From positions 310,001 through 374,000 of the forward strand of contig CAVRVJ010000005.1 in NCBI GenBank assembly GCA_963724645.1: a DNA stretch of 64,000 nucleotides, given 5' to 3'. Of the stretch, positions 1-9,333 are shown piece after piece (positions within the stretch are counted from its first letter, which is position 1; each line of letters begins with the position of its first letter). Under the pieces are notes generated by a model. The model was not told the origin of the DNA and did no database searches. It saw nothing but the letters and a program-made list of their open reading frames with translations. Position numbers and translations under genes: made by a program. This DNA is from CAVXSP01 sp963724645. Lineage in GTDB: Bacteria; Acidobacteriota; Vicinamibacteria; Vicinamibacterales; SCN-69-37.

Positions 1-1232
1 TCGCCTCTTACTGCGCCGACTGGCAGGATCGGCGGCGGACCCTTCAATTCGAAACCGACGGGGTCGTCGTCAAGCTCGACGACCTCGCCTTGCGCGAGCG
101 GCTCGGCGCGACGGCCAAATTCCCGCGCTGGGCAGTCGCGTTCAAGTTTCCGACTGAACAGGCCAGGACGAAGCTCATCCGAATCGCTGTCAATGTCGGC
201 CGGACAGGCGCCGTTACGCCGTTTGCCGTGCTCGAACCTGTGCGCATCAGCGGCACGACGGTGCAGATGGCGACGCTCCACAACGAACAGGAAGTCGCGC
301 GCCGGGACGTCCGGGACGGCGATGTCGTCATTGTGGAAAAGGGCGGCGAGATCATTCCGAAGGTCGTCGGCCCGGTACTGAGCGAGCGGCCGCAGGACTC
401 CGTCCCCTGGCAGATGCCGTCGACCTGCCCGTTCTGTGAGAGCACGCTGATCAAGCCGCCGGAAGAAGTGGTCTGGCGGTGCGAGAACGCCTCGTGCCCG
501 GCCAGGATTCGCCGCAGCCTGCTGCATTTCGCGTCGCGGCGGGCGATGAACATCGAAGGGCTCGGCGAATCGCTGGTCGACCAACTCGTCACTGAGGGCC
601 TGGTCCGCGATTACGCCGACGTGTATGGACTCACCGTGGAACGAGTCGCGGCGCTCGAGCGGATGGGCAAGAAATCCGCCGCCAATCTGGTCGCCGAGAT
701 CGACAAGAGCCGCCGCGCCGACTTGTGGCGACTGCTTCACGGCCTCGGCATCCGGCATGTCGGCGAAGGCGGTGCGCGGGCGCTGGCGCGCGCGTTTCAG
801 TCAATGGGAGCCATCCGGCGGGCAACCCTGGAACAGCTCGAGTCCGTACAGGATGTTGGTCCCGTCGTCGCGCGCTCGGTCAAAACATTTCTGGACGAGC
901 CGCGTAATGCCGAGCTGATCGAGCGCTTGGCGGTCGCCGGCGTGCGGATGGAAGACGAGATCCCGACCGGGGCGGAAACGGCCATGCGGCCCCTGACCGG
1001 CCAGACGTTCGTGATCACGGGAACGCTCGCGTCGATGAGCCGCGAGGCCGCCGCTGAAGCCATCGAGCGGCTTGGGGGCAAAGTCAGCTCGTCGATCAGC
1101 CGAAAGACATCAGGACTGGTCGTCGGCGCCGAACCGGGCAGCAAACTCGACAAAGCGCGCGCGCTTGGCGTCAGGGAGCTCGATGAGGAGCAGTTTCTGG
1201 CCCTTATAATGAGAAGCGACGTCCCGCGATGA
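1..1232 (+). CDS. ligA: NAD-dependent DNA ligase LigA, 3' part (5' end outside window)
   Basis: This enzyme seals nicks in duplex DNA using NAD+ during replication and repair. The frame is open from base 3, so the true start lies before the window and the adenylated lysine is not seen. Visible in order: the end of the nucleotidyltransferase domain with DGVVVKLDD and the AFKFP motif, the OB fold (VGRTGAVTPFAVLEPV), a four-cysteine zinc finger (CPFC...CENASCPAR), helix-hairpin-helix repeats (GLGIRHVGEGGARALA) and a C-terminal BRCT domain beginning near GQTFVITGTL. This is the normal LigA domain order. The stop overlaps the next start by four bases (ATGA), so the htrA-type gene is probably translationally coupled. 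No frame break is present here. Confidence 0.97.
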   Translation, partial: ASYCADWQDRRRTLQFETDGVVVKLDDLALRERLGATAKFPRWAVAFKFPTEQARTKLIRIAVNVGRTGAVTPFAVLEPVRISGTTVQMATLHNEQEVARRDVRDGDVVIVEKGGEIIPKVVGPVLSERPQDSVPWQMPSTCPFCESTLIKPPEEVVWRCENASCPARIRRSLLHFASRRAMNIEGLGESLVDQLVTEGLVRDYADVYGLTVERVAALERMGKKSAANLVAEIDKSRRADLWRLLHGLGIRHVGEGGARALARAFQSMGAIRRATLEQLESVQDVGPVVARSVKTFLDEPRNAELIERLAVAGVRMEDEIPTGAETAMRPLTGQTFVITGTLASMSREAAAEAIERLGGKVSSSISRKTSGLVVGAEPGSKLDKARALGVRELDEEQFLALIMRSDVPR

Positions 1233-2722
1233 AGCGTTCATTTTTCCTCGTCGGCCTCACGGCCGTGGTCGCCTTTCTGCTCGGACTGGTGGCGGCAGGT
1301 TCACGATCGGCAGTGGAGTCGCGCGGCCTGCTTGCGCGCCCGACGCAGGCCGAGTCCCATCCCTTGACGCTATCGGTCGCACCGGCCGTGGTGGCTCCGG
1401 TGGCGGGCAGCGGCGTCGATTTCTCGGTGGTGGCCGCACGTCTGAACGGCGCTGTCGTGAACATCGACGCGGCGTCGCGAGGGTCGGAGCGGCCGGCGGC
1501 CTCGCCCCGGTTTCAGCGCGACGCCGGCGATGATGGGGCCGCGCCCCGGGAAGGCTCGGGGAGCGGCTTCATCATCGACCAGTCGGGATACATCCTGACC
1601 AACGATCATGTCATCGACGGCGCCGACCGCGTGACCGTGACCCTCGGCGATGGCCGCGTGTTTCGCGCGACGGTGGTCGGCGCGGATCCGGCGATCGACA
1701 TCGCGTTGTTGCGAATCCCGGCGGCCGACGGTCTTCCGGTCGCGCCCCTCGGGGACTCCGACGGCCTCCGCGTGGGCGAGTGGGTGTGCGCGATCGGCAA
1801 TCCCTTGGGCTACGTGCACTCGGTCACGGTCGGCGTGGTGAGCTTTCTCGGGCGCAAGCTTTTCGATCCGAGCCTGGACGCCTTCATCCAGACCGACGCC
1901 GCCATCAGTTTCGGCAACAGCGGAGGCCCGCTCATCAACAGCCTCGGCCAGGTCGTGGGGATCACGACGGCGATCAGCTCTCAGTCTTCGAGTATCGGCT
2001 TCGCCATTCCGATCAGCCAGGTCAAGGGGGTGCTGCTGCAGCTCAAGGAGCGCGGGCGCGTGTCCCGGGGCTACCTCGGCGTTGACCTGACCGACGCGTC
2101 CCCGGAGCTCAGAAAGTCGCTGCGGTTTGGCGCGGCGCGTGGCGCGCTCGTCGAGGACGTTGCCGCCGACACGCCGGCCGACCGCGCTGGGCTGCGGGTG
2201 TACGATCTCATCACCGCCGTCGACGAGATGCCGATTCGGTCGGACGACGATCTGATTCGGTATATCTCGGCCAGAGCCCCCGGCAGCGTCAGCTATCTCA
2301 CCGTCTGGCGCGACGGCGCCGCACGGCGCATTCCCGTGCGGCTCACCGAGCGGCCGCTGCCGAGATCCTCGCGTCCGCATTCCGTCGACGCGCGAAGCGT
2401 CCGGCCCGCCGTCAACCAGGATCAAGCCCCGCTCGGGCTGAGCGTCAGGGATCTCGACGCGTCGATGATTCGCCGCTTGAATATTCCCGATGCGATGGTC
2501 GGCGTTCTGATCACCGACGTCGATCCGGCAGGCCCGGCGCATCTCGCCCGAGTGCGGCCGGGGCAGGTTCTCCTGGAGATCAATCGCCGGCGGGTGACGT
2601 CGGTAGCGGACTTCCGCGCGCTGGTGGCAACGCTCCGGCCGAGCGACAGCGTCGCCCTCTTTGCCTACGATCGGCTCAGCGACCGCCGCGTCATCTACGC
2701 TGTCGTGCTCGATTCCCAATGA
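1229..2722 (+). CDS. HtrA/DegP-family periplasmic serine protease
   Basis: A 497-residue trypsin-like protease of envelope quality control. Residues 5-24 form a hydrophobic signal or signal anchor. The catalytic triad is visible as H127 (TNDHVIDGAD), D157 (PAIDIALL) and S231 (FGNSGGPL). Two PDZ domains follow, roughly residues 285-365 and 400-490, giving the DegP/DegQ domain plan and size. The start overlaps the ligA stop and the stop overlaps the next gene (ATGA at 2719), so ligA, this gene and the response regulator look like one transcript. Cleavage of misfolded envelope proteins is the family role; DegP, DegQ or DegS subtype cannot be told from sequence alone. Confidence 0.95.
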   Translation: MKRSFFLVGLTAVVAFLLGLVAAGSRSAVESRGLLARPTQAESHPLTLSVAPAVVAPVAGSGVDFSVVAARLNGAVVNIDAASRGSERPAASPRFQRDAGDDGAAPREGSGSGFIIDQSGYILTNDHVIDGADRVTVTLGDGRVFRATVVGADPAIDIALLRIPAADGLPVAPLGDSDGLRVGEWVCAIGNPLGYVHSVTVGVVSFLGRKLFDPSLDAFIQTDAAISFGNSGGPLINSLGQVVGITTAISSQSSSIGFAIPISQVKGVLLQLKERGRVSRGYLGVDLTDASPELRKSLRFGAARGALVEDVAADTPADRAGLRVYDLITAVDEMPIRSDDDLIRYISARAPGSVSYLTVWRDGAARRIPVRLTERPLPRSSRPHSVDARSVRPAVNQDQAPLGLSVRDLDASMIRRLNIPDAMVGVLITDVDPAGPAHLARVRPGQVLLEINRRRVTSVADFRALVATLRPSDSVALFAYDRLSDRRVIYAVVLDSQ

Positions 2723-4113
2723 CGAAAGCGCGGGTCCTGGTCGTGGATGACGAGCCCGCCATCCGCGACACGATGCGGATGATCCTGGAGTACGACGGCC
2801 ACGAATGTCTCGTGGCGGCGTCCGGCCAGGAAGCCCTCGCCATTGCCGACCGGGACAATCCCGATCTCGTGTTCCTCGATATCAAAATGCCTGGCATGGA
2901 CGGGCTCGAAGTCCTCAGCCGTCTGCGGGCGGCCAATGAAGCGCTCCCGGTGGTGATTGTCTCGGCGCACGGCACCGCGGCGACCGCGCTCGAGGCCGGC
3001 CGGCTCGGCGCGTTCCGGTTTGTCGAAAAGCCGCTCTCCAAGGACTACGTGCTCGACGCGATTCGGGAAGGCCTCGAGCTTGGCACACTGCGGCGCGAGA
3101 ATCGTCAGCTCAAATCGGAACTGGGGGCGCGACACCAGTTGATCGGTGCCAGCGCGTCGCTGAAACAGATCATGGAACAGGTGCGCCGGGCAGCGCCGAC
3201 CAACGCGACCGTGCTGATTCTGGGCGAGAGCGGTGTCGGGAAAGAGTTGATCGCGCGTGCGATCCATCGCAACAGCCTCCGGGCCCGCGAGCGCTTCGTA
3301 CAGGTCAACTGCGCGGCGATTCCAGAAGAGCTGATCGAGTCCGAGCTGTTCGGCCACGAGCGAGGCGCGTTTACCGGCGCCACGGAAAAACAGATCGGGA
3401 AGTTCGAAATGGCCGATCGGGGAACAATCTTCCTGGATGAAGTGGCGGACATGAGCGCGAAAACGCAGGCGAAAGTGCTCCGCGTTCTGCAGGAAGGTGA
3501 GGTCGAGCGACTCGGCTCCTCGAAGACCATCAAGGTGGACGTGCGCGTCATCGCCGCGACGAACAAGGATCTCGAGGAAGAAATCGCGGAGGGCCGGTTT
3601 CGCGAGGATTTGTACTTCCGGCTGAGTGTCATCCCGATCTCCGTCCCGCCGCTGCGGGAGCGCCTCGACGACATTCCTGTTCTCGTTCAGCACTTCGTGT
3701 CGCAGTTCACGCGCGACAACAATCGCCGGCCGGCGCGCTTTTCGCCGGGCGCGATCGATGCCCTCCGCCAGGCGCGCTGGCGCGGCAACATCCGCGAGCT
3801 TCGAAACGTCATCGAGCGGCTGCTCATCATGAGCGACCGTGACGTGATTGAGCCCGAAGAGGTCCGGGCGGTCGTCCGCGTCGACGCGCGCCCGGCGCCC
3901 GCCGCCGCTGGCGCGCCCGCGCCGGAATCCACGGGCGCCATGCCAGCGACGCTGCGCGAGTTCAAGGAGATGTCCGAGCGCACGTTCCTGGTCGAGAAAC
4001 TTCGCGAGTTCGGCTGGAACATCTCGAAGACCGCGGAGATTATCGACACGCCACGCAGCAACCTGTACAAGAAGCTGGAGCAATACAACATCCGGCAGGA
4101 GACCGACGGATAA
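2719..4113 (+). CDS. sigma-54-dependent response regulator, NtrC/NtrX type
   Basis: A 464-residue activator with three domains: a receiver (residues 1-120) with acidic D10/D11 and phosphoacceptor D54 in FLDIKMPGMDG; a sigma-54 interacting AAA+ domain with Walker A GESGVGKE (169-176), an intact GAFTGA loop (216-221) and Walker B TIFLDEVADM (about 236-245); and a C-terminal Fis-type helix-turn-helix that contains NISKTAEIIDTPRSNLYKKL. The receiver and linker resemble NtrX more than NtrC. No histidine kinase is adjacent, so its partner is unknown. It is coupled to the HtrA gene by a four-base overlap, which suggests a link to envelope stress. Compare the other AAA+ regulator at 10940, which lacks a normal GAFTGA. 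Confidence 0.95.
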   Translation: MTKARVLVVDDEPAIRDTMRMILEYDGHECLVAASGQEALAIADRDNPDLVFLDIKMPGMDGLEVLSRLRAANEALPVVIVSAHGTAATALEAGRLGAFRFVEKPLSKDYVLDAIREGLELGTLRRENRQLKSELGARHQLIGASASLKQIMEQVRRAAPTNATVLILGESGVGKELIARAIHRNSLRARERFVQVNCAAIPEELIESELFGHERGAFTGATEKQIGKFEMADRGTIFLDEVADMSAKTQAKVLRVLQEGEVERLGSSKTIKVDVRVIAATNKDLEEEIAEGRFREDLYFRLSVIPISVPPLRERLDDIPVLVQHFVSQFTRDNNRRPARFSPGAIDALRQARWRGNIRELRNVIERLLIMSDRDVIEPEEVRAVVRVDARPAPAAAGAPAPESTGAMPATLREFKEMSERTFLVEKLREFGWNISKTAEIIDTPRSNLYKKLEQYNIRQETDG

Positions 4114-4153
4114 CCGAATCCTGCTAGGATGGCGGCGATCCCCAGGACAGGTT

Positions 4154-6412
4154 GTGTTCCCACTGAGGCCCGTCTCTCAGCTCGTCGCGCTATCGGCGTG
4201 TGCGGTCCTGGGGAGCTCGCTCGGGGCCCAATCAAGCCAGACTCCGCCCACATTCCGCGCCTCGGTCGATCTGATCGCCGTTGACGTGGAAGTCGTGGAT
4301 GCCGGTGGGCATCCTGTGGTCGGCTTGCGGCCCGACATGTTCACGGTCAGCATCGACGGACGCCGGCACCGCGTGGTCACTGCCGACCTGATCAGCTACG
4401 GATCGCCCTCCGGGGCGTTGAAGTCGTCCGCGCTGACAGGGCCCGATCAGCCCGGCGCCCTGGGCGCCGGGGCCCCGGCAGGAAGGGTCCTGATCCTCGC
4501 TGTTGACTCCCTGAGCTTTAACCTGAGCGCGTCGCGCGGCATCATCTCGGCGGCCCGGGACTTCGTCCTGCACCTGCTGCCCGAGGATCGGGTCGGGCTG
4601 TTTGTCTTCCCGATCGGCCCCCACATTGACGCCACCACGAACCATGCGGCCATCCTTCGCGCCCTCGACACGGTCGTCGGCATGCGCGATTCGCCGACGC
4701 CCAACGTGTCACGTTTCAACCTCAGGCCGTCCGAGTTGATTGAGCTGTCGGTCGGGAGCCCGGGGCTCGTGCGCCGGCTTTGTGGCAATCCGCCCGATGC
4801 GGAGTGCCCGACTCTTCTCACCAACGAGGTACTTCAAGAATCGCTTTATTTCGAGGGCCAGGCGCAGGCAAGCATCGGCCAGTTCCGCGGGCTGCTGCAG
4901 AGCCTGGGGACGCTCGCCGCCCGGACGACAGTCGTCCTGCTGAGCGCAGGCATCATCGCCAGCGACGTGCCCGGCGGTCGGCCGGACCTGGGCGACTTCG
5001 GCGTTTCGGTCGGCAAGGATGCCACCAGATCGAACGTCACGCTCTACGCGCTGTTCTTCGATCAGAGCTGGATGGAGAATGCGTCGCCGGAAACGCGAAG
5101 GGCTCGGAACACCTTGATCGATCTCCAGCGGGACAGCCAGGTGTTGGGGCGATGGCTCGAACAGGTGGCTGGAACGGCCGGCGGTGCCCTGATCAAGGTC
5201 CTGTCAGGAAACGGCGAGGCCGCCTTCGACCGAGTCTTGAGCGAAACGTCGGCGTACTACCTGCTCGGCGTGGAGCCTGCGCGCGACGACCGCGACGGCC
5301 GCCCGCACGATCTCTCGGTCAAGGTGGCGGCGCGATCGGCGACCGTGCGCGGGCGAAAGTGGGTGATGGTGCCGCGCCCGTCGGCGAGGTCCATCGAGAC
5401 CTCGACGCCGGAGGCTCCGTCCGTCGTTCCGGCACGCCCGGCGCCCGCGGCGCTACCCGCACATGCGCCGAGCCCGGAACTCGCCCCGATCGTCAAGGCG
5501 TTTCAAGCCGGCGATGATGAGACGGTCATGCATCTGGTACGGGCATCGAGTGACCCCGAAATCCTGATTCGAGAGGCAGCGGACATCGGGGGACGTCTGG
5601 GCAGCACATCGCGGCGCGACGCGCTCTTCGCGCTCGAGATCGGGCTGGCGGGCCTCCAGAGCCGGCGCGCCGGCGCGCGCCAGGCCTCGGCGCGCTTGCT
5701 CGTCCAGTACGGGACGCTGATTCGGCAGCCGACCCCGGACGACGGGTTCGAGTGTGCGTGGTTCATGACAGAGGCGGCCGGACTGCCGGCTGCGTTCGAG
5801 CCTGCGGCAACGCTCGTGCTGATCCAGCAGGCGCGACAACGTTGTCCGGCGGAGCCGCGGCTGGCGCTGACCGCTGCGATTCTGACCGAGCAACAGTGGT
5901 CCCTCCGCCCGCTTCCCTTGTTGCCCGGCGATGCCATGCCGCCGGTTGATACCGCTCGCGAGCGAGAAGTCTCGCGCGCGTACGAAACCGCTGCAGCGGT
6001 CTCAGGAGACGCCGCGGAAGCGGAAGGCCGAGCCGCCTGGTTTTATGCGCGACTGGGCCGGCTCGATAAAGCAGAAGAATGGCTCAATCGGATCACGTCG
6101 ACGCCCGCAGATCCGGAACTTCGATACATGGTGGGACTGATTCGAGGGCAAGTGTGGCGAGCCTTGGGGAGGAACGACGCCGCCGCGCTGGCGTTACGCG
6201 AGGCGATGTCGGCCCTTCCAGACGGAACGGCCGCGCGAACGGCGCTCATGACCCTGCTGTTGGCGACCAACCGTCGGGAGGAGGCGGAATCGCTCGCGAT
6301 CGCACTGCAATCGACGGCCGACCGTCGATTCGATCCCTGGTGGGGCTACTGGCTCGGCGATCTCGCGCGTTCGCCGGCGCGACTGAGGCGGCTGCGGGAG
6401 CTGGCGAGATGA
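4154..6412 (+). CDS. secreted VWFA-related protein with C-terminal helical repeats
   Basis: About 752 residues from a GTG start at 4154. I chose this start because it follows AGGACAG at 4144-4150 and yields a signal peptide (LVALSACAVLGSSLGAQ). The N-terminal half belongs to the acidobacterial VWFA-related family: FRASVDLIAVDVEVVD, then a von Willebrand A-like fold and YYLLGVEPARDDRDGRPH near the end of that domain. The MIDAS position reads DSLSF rather than DxSxS, so metal binding may be lost. From about residue 450 the protein is Ala/Arg/Leu-rich helical and TPR-like (AEEWLNRI, LGRNDAAALALREAM). Function is unknown. Its stop overlaps the start of a second VWFA protein, so the two form a pair. 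Confidence 0.85.
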   Translation: MFPLRPVSQLVALSACAVLGSSLGAQSSQTPPTFRASVDLIAVDVEVVDAGGHPVVGLRPDMFTVSIDGRRHRVVTADLISYGSPSGALKSSALTGPDQPGALGAGAPAGRVLILAVDSLSFNLSASRGIISAARDFVLHLLPEDRVGLFVFPIGPHIDATTNHAAILRALDTVVGMRDSPTPNVSRFNLRPSELIELSVGSPGLVRRLCGNPPDAECPTLLTNEVLQESLYFEGQAQASIGQFRGLLQSLGTLAARTTVVLLSAGIIASDVPGGRPDLGDFGVSVGKDATRSNVTLYALFFDQSWMENASPETRRARNTLIDLQRDSQVLGRWLEQVAGTAGGALIKVLSGNGEAAFDRVLSETSAYYLLGVEPARDDRDGRPHDLSVKVAARSATVRGRKWVMVPRPSARSIETSTPEAPSVVPARPAPAALPAHAPSPELAPIVKAFQAGDDETVMHLVRASSDPEILIREAADIGGRLGSTSRRDALFALEIGLAGLQSRRAGARQASARLLVQYGTLIRQPTPDDGFECAWFMTEAAGLPAAFEPAATLVLIQQARQRCPAEPRLALTAAILTEQQWSLRPLPLLPGDAMPPVDTAREREVSRAYETAAAVSGDAAEAEGRAAWFYARLGRLDKAEEWLNRITSTPADPELRYMVGLIRGQVWRALGRNDAAALALREAMSALPDGTAARTALMTLLLATNRREEAESLAIALQSTADRRFDPWWGYWLGDLARSPARLRRLRELAR

Positions 6413-7354
6413 TGGACCGAGTCTGGCGACCCCGTGCCAGGTGGACGACGATCCTCCTGCTCCTCGTTGGCGCCTCACTGGCCGCGATGTCGGCGTCCGT
6501 CGGCTGGCAGGACGCTCCTGTGACGTTTCGAGGCCGCGCCGATTTCGTGAGCGTGGACGTGTCGGTGCGCCGGGGCGGACGCCCGGTGACCGGACTTTCG
6601 GCACAGGACTTCGAGGTGCTCGACAACGATGTGGCGCAGACCGTTGCCGAACTCAGTTACGAGAAGCTGCCGATCGACGTGACGATTGCTCTCGACACGA
6701 GCAACAGCGTCAGCGGCTCCGTGCTCAGCGAGTTGCGCCGGTCGGTCACGGACCTCCGAGCGAACTTGCGTGCTTCCGATCGGCTGAGGCTCATGACGTT
6801 CAACATGCGGCCGATAACCCTGGTGGACTTCGCGGAGCCTCCCGACCGCCTCGACCGGGCCCTGAGCGCTATCTCGACCCAGGGGAGCAGTGCCGTGCTG
6901 GATGCCCTGGCGCTTGCGCTGACCGCGCCCACGCCGGCCGATCGGCGCCAGTTGATCGTGCTCTTTAGCGACGGGATGGACACCACCAGCGTCACCGAAC
7001 CCGCAGACCTGCTGGACCTCATCCACCACACGACCCCCACGATAGCCGTCGTCCTCGCGGGCCCACCGACCTCTACGGCGGTGTTCCGTGCACCGACGTC
7101 GACGGTCAGCTCCGCCTTTCGTCGCGTGTACGACCGCCTCGCCGCCGAGACTGGCGGGCTCGTCGTGCCCGTCGAGGCGGGTGACAGTATTGCCGGACGA
7201 TTCCGAAGGGTCCTCGACGAGTTCCGAATCGAGTTACGTGCTTCATTTCGTACCACACGGCGTGGAGCCTGCCGGGTTTCACAGGCTGAGCGTACGTTTG
7301 CCAAGGCAGAGCGGCCTCGACGTCCGCGCGCGCGCCGGCTATCGCTGGCGGTGA
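6409..7354 (+). CDS. secreted VWFA-related protein (one frame break)
   Basis: A paralogue of the preceding gene, starting at ATG 6409 inside its stop (ATGA). It has an N-terminal hydrophobic segment (TTILLLLVGASLAAMSASVG), the family N-terminal strand FRGRADFVSVDVSVRRGGRP and a proper MIDAS motif DTSNS in IALDTSNSVSGS. Near 7228 the frame moves by +1. The continuation reads SYVLHFVPHGVEPAGFHRL and ends VRARAGYRWR at a TGA at 7352-7354, which is the usual end of this family. Reading straight through the break instead gives an Arg-rich unrelated tail to 7404. Role unknown; family members are exported and common in Acidobacteriota. Confidence 0.82.
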
Positions 7355-7394
7355 TGAATCTGAGTGCGGCACCTACGGCGGCGACTCGCGGTGG

Positions 7395-7400
7395 TACAAT
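7395..7400 (+). promoter_or_regulatory. -10 box of the rnpB promoter
   Basis: TACAAT lies 8 bases before the predicted 5' end of RNase P RNA at 7409, the right distance for a vegetative -10 element. The -35 position (about 7372-7377, CCTACG) is poor. Confidence 0.55.
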
Positions 7401-7408
7401 TTGAGATT

Positions 7409-7916
7409 CCGCCGCAGTGAGCCAGACGACCGCCGCGCCGGAGCTTCCTGACCGCGCTCAGCGCGTGCGGGCAAGCGAGGGCGGGGAGGAAAGTCCGAAC
7501 TCCGCAGGGCAGTGCGCCGGGTAACGCCCGGTCGGGGCAACTCGAAGGACAGTGGCACAGAAAACATACCGCCTCAGGCGTGTCCGGTTGATGGCTCGGA
7601 GTGGTGTCGGCAATCGAGCGCGATCAACCGGGCACGCCGGGGGTAAGGGTGAAAAGGTGCGGTAAGAGCGCACCGCGTCTGCTGTGAGGCAGATGGCAGG
7701 CAAAACCCCGCACGGAGCAAGGCCAAATAGGGAGACGCTCGGCGCGGCACGGCTTACGCCCTGCAGCGCCGGAGAGGACGGCCCGTCCCATGTCTCCGGG
7801 TAGGCTGCTGGAGCCCGTCAGCAATGGCGGGCCTAGAGGAATGGTCGTCGCGCCGTAGTGTCGCTGCGAAGCGGCGCGAAGGCGGACAGAATTCGGCTTA
7901 CGGCGCACTGCGGCGG
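7409..7916 (+). ncRNA. rnpB: RNase P RNA, bacterial type A, with long P12
   Basis: The catalytic RNA that matures tRNA 5' ends. The conserved blocks appear in order: GAGGAAAGTCC (7486-7496), GGTAACGCCCGGTCGGGG, CACAGAAAACATACCGCC, GGTAAGGGTGAAAAGGTGC, GGTAAGAGCGCACCG (7661-7675), AGGCAAAACCCC, GGAGCAAGGCCAAATAGGG and TAGAGGAATGGTCGTC near the 3' end. The 5' CCGCCGCAGTG (7409-7419) pairs with CACTGCGGCGG (7906-7916), which sets both ends (P1). P12 is a long stem: GGCGTGTCCGGTTGAT (7577-7592) pairs with ATCAACCGGGCACGCC (7623-7638). The total of about 508 nt is longer than the usual 350-400. Several open frames cross it but none is a gene. Confidence 0.95.
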
Positions 7917-7930
7917 AACTTTCTTAATCC

Positions 7931-8335
7931 GGGGACTTCGTCCCCGGACCCCTCACACGCGCGCTCGCGGGGACCCCGTTGCCCCGCGCCGCGCGCGTGG
8001 CTCACTCGCGCCGCTCGCTCGCGACTCGATTGCGACTTCGTCCCCGGACCCCTCACACGCGCGCTCGCGGGGACCCCGTCGCCCCGCACCGCGCGCGTGG
8101 CTCACTCGCGCCGCTCGCTCGCGACTCGATTGCGACTTCGTCCCCGGACCCCTCACACGCGCGCTCGCGGGGACCCCGTTGCCCCGCGCCGCGCGCGTGG
8201 CTCACTCGCGCCGCTCGCTCGCGACTCGATTGCGACTTCGTCTCCGGACCCCTACACGTGCGCTCGCGGCGCCCGCGTCACCCTGCGCCGCGCGCGTGGC
8301 TCCCTCGGGCAGAGCTGCGCCCAGTCTGCCGTTCA
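7931..8335 (+). repeat. 100-bp tandem repeat array (about four units), stem-loop headed
   Basis: The block TCCCCGGACC recurs at 7941, 8041, 8141 and, as TCTCCGGACC, at 8241, so the period is exactly 100 bp. The first three units are nearly identical and the fourth has diverged. The first unit opens with GGGGAC-TTC-GTCCCC (7931-7945), a perfect 6-bp stem. The rest is CG-rich, with GCTCGCGGGGACCCC and GCGCGTGGCTCACTCG. All frames stay open through it, producing spurious Arg/Pro-rich ORFs. The array lies between rnpB and the epimerase and belongs to the dispersed family also seen at 12.1, 27.7, 45.7 and 61.7 kb. Confidence 0.9.
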
Positions 8336-8378
8336 GCGAGTCTCGCGAAGTCGCTGACGCTCAACGTAGAATTGGCCC

Positions 8379-9333
8379 ATGGCACACTACCTGGTTACGG
8401 GCGGGGCCGGCTTCATCGGGTCGCATCTGGTAGAAGAGCTGTTGCGGCGTGGCGAATCCGTCCGCGTGGCAGACGACTTCTCGAGCGGCAAGCGGGAAAA
8501 CCTGCCGTCCGGGCAAAAAGTCGATCTGGTCGAGGGCGATTTGGCTGACGAGGCTGTGGCCCGGCGCGCCGTCGAGGGGTGTGAGTTCGTCCTGCATCAG
8601 GCCGCCATTCCCTCGGTCCCACGATCTGTCAAAGATCCGTTGACCTCGCATCGGGCCAATGTCGACGCGACGCTGCAGATTCTGCTGGCCGCGCGCGACG
8701 CTCGCGTCAAGCGGCTTGTATTTGCCGGCTCGTCAGCCGCCTACGGCGACACCGCGGTACTGCCGAAACGCGAGGACATGAGGCCGCAACCGCTGTCACC
8801 TTACGCGTTACAGAAGCTCGTCGGGGAACAGTACCTGTCAGCTCTTCGCCAGACTCTATGGACTCGAGACCGTGGTCATCCGCTACTTCAATGTCTTCGG
8901 CCCGCGGCAGGACCCGGGGTCGCCCTACTCCGGTGTCATTTCGCTGTTCATCAAGGCGCTGATCGAGGGACGAGCCCCGACCATTCATGGGAACGGCAAG
9001 CAGACGCGGGACTTTACATACGTGAGCGACATCGTGCACGGTGTACTGCTGGCTTGCCAGGCGCCGAACGTGTCCGGCGAGGTCATCAACGTGGCCAACG
9101 GTGGACGGGTGTCGCTGCTCGAATTAGTGCGCACCCTTCAGACGATTCTCTGTCAGGATGTTCAACCCGTCTTTGACCCGCCGCGCGAAGGCGATGTCCG
9201 GGATTCGCAAGCTGACATCTTCAAAGCCCGGCAGCTCCTTGGGTTTGCGCCGAGTGTGCTGCTCGAGGAGGGCTTGCGCCGGACAGTGTCCTGGTACCGG
9301 AGCTCGATGCCGGTGGCAGGCTCGCGGGCCTGA
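8379..9333 (+). CDS. NAD-dependent sugar epimerase/dehydratase (one frame break)
   Basis: An extended short-chain dehydrogenase acting on a nucleotide sugar, most like UDP-glucose or UDP-GlcNAc 4-epimerases of surface polysaccharide pathways. Visible: the NAD-binding GGAGFIGSHL near residue 8, SSAAYG, and the catalytic YxxxK in SPYALQKLVGEQY. After GEQY the frame moves by one extra base at about 8834-8835. The continuation CQLFARLYGLETVVIRYFNV, then FGPRQDPGSPYSGVI, is the expected family sequence, so the gene is intact apart from that base. It ends at TGA 9333. No other polysaccharide gene is nearby, so the substrate is undetermined. Confidence 0.9.

Noticed and set aside
1370..2719. 449-codon ORF opposite the HtrA gene
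   Set aside because: Antisense shadow of a protein with a full catalytic triad and PDZ domains.
7931..8335. CRISPR array
   Set aside because: Units are contiguous 100-bp repeats without unique spacers, and no cas genes are present.
7824..8548. Overlapping Arg/Pro/Ser-rich ORFs over the 100-bp array
   Set aside because: Periodic translation of the repeat in three frames; not genes.
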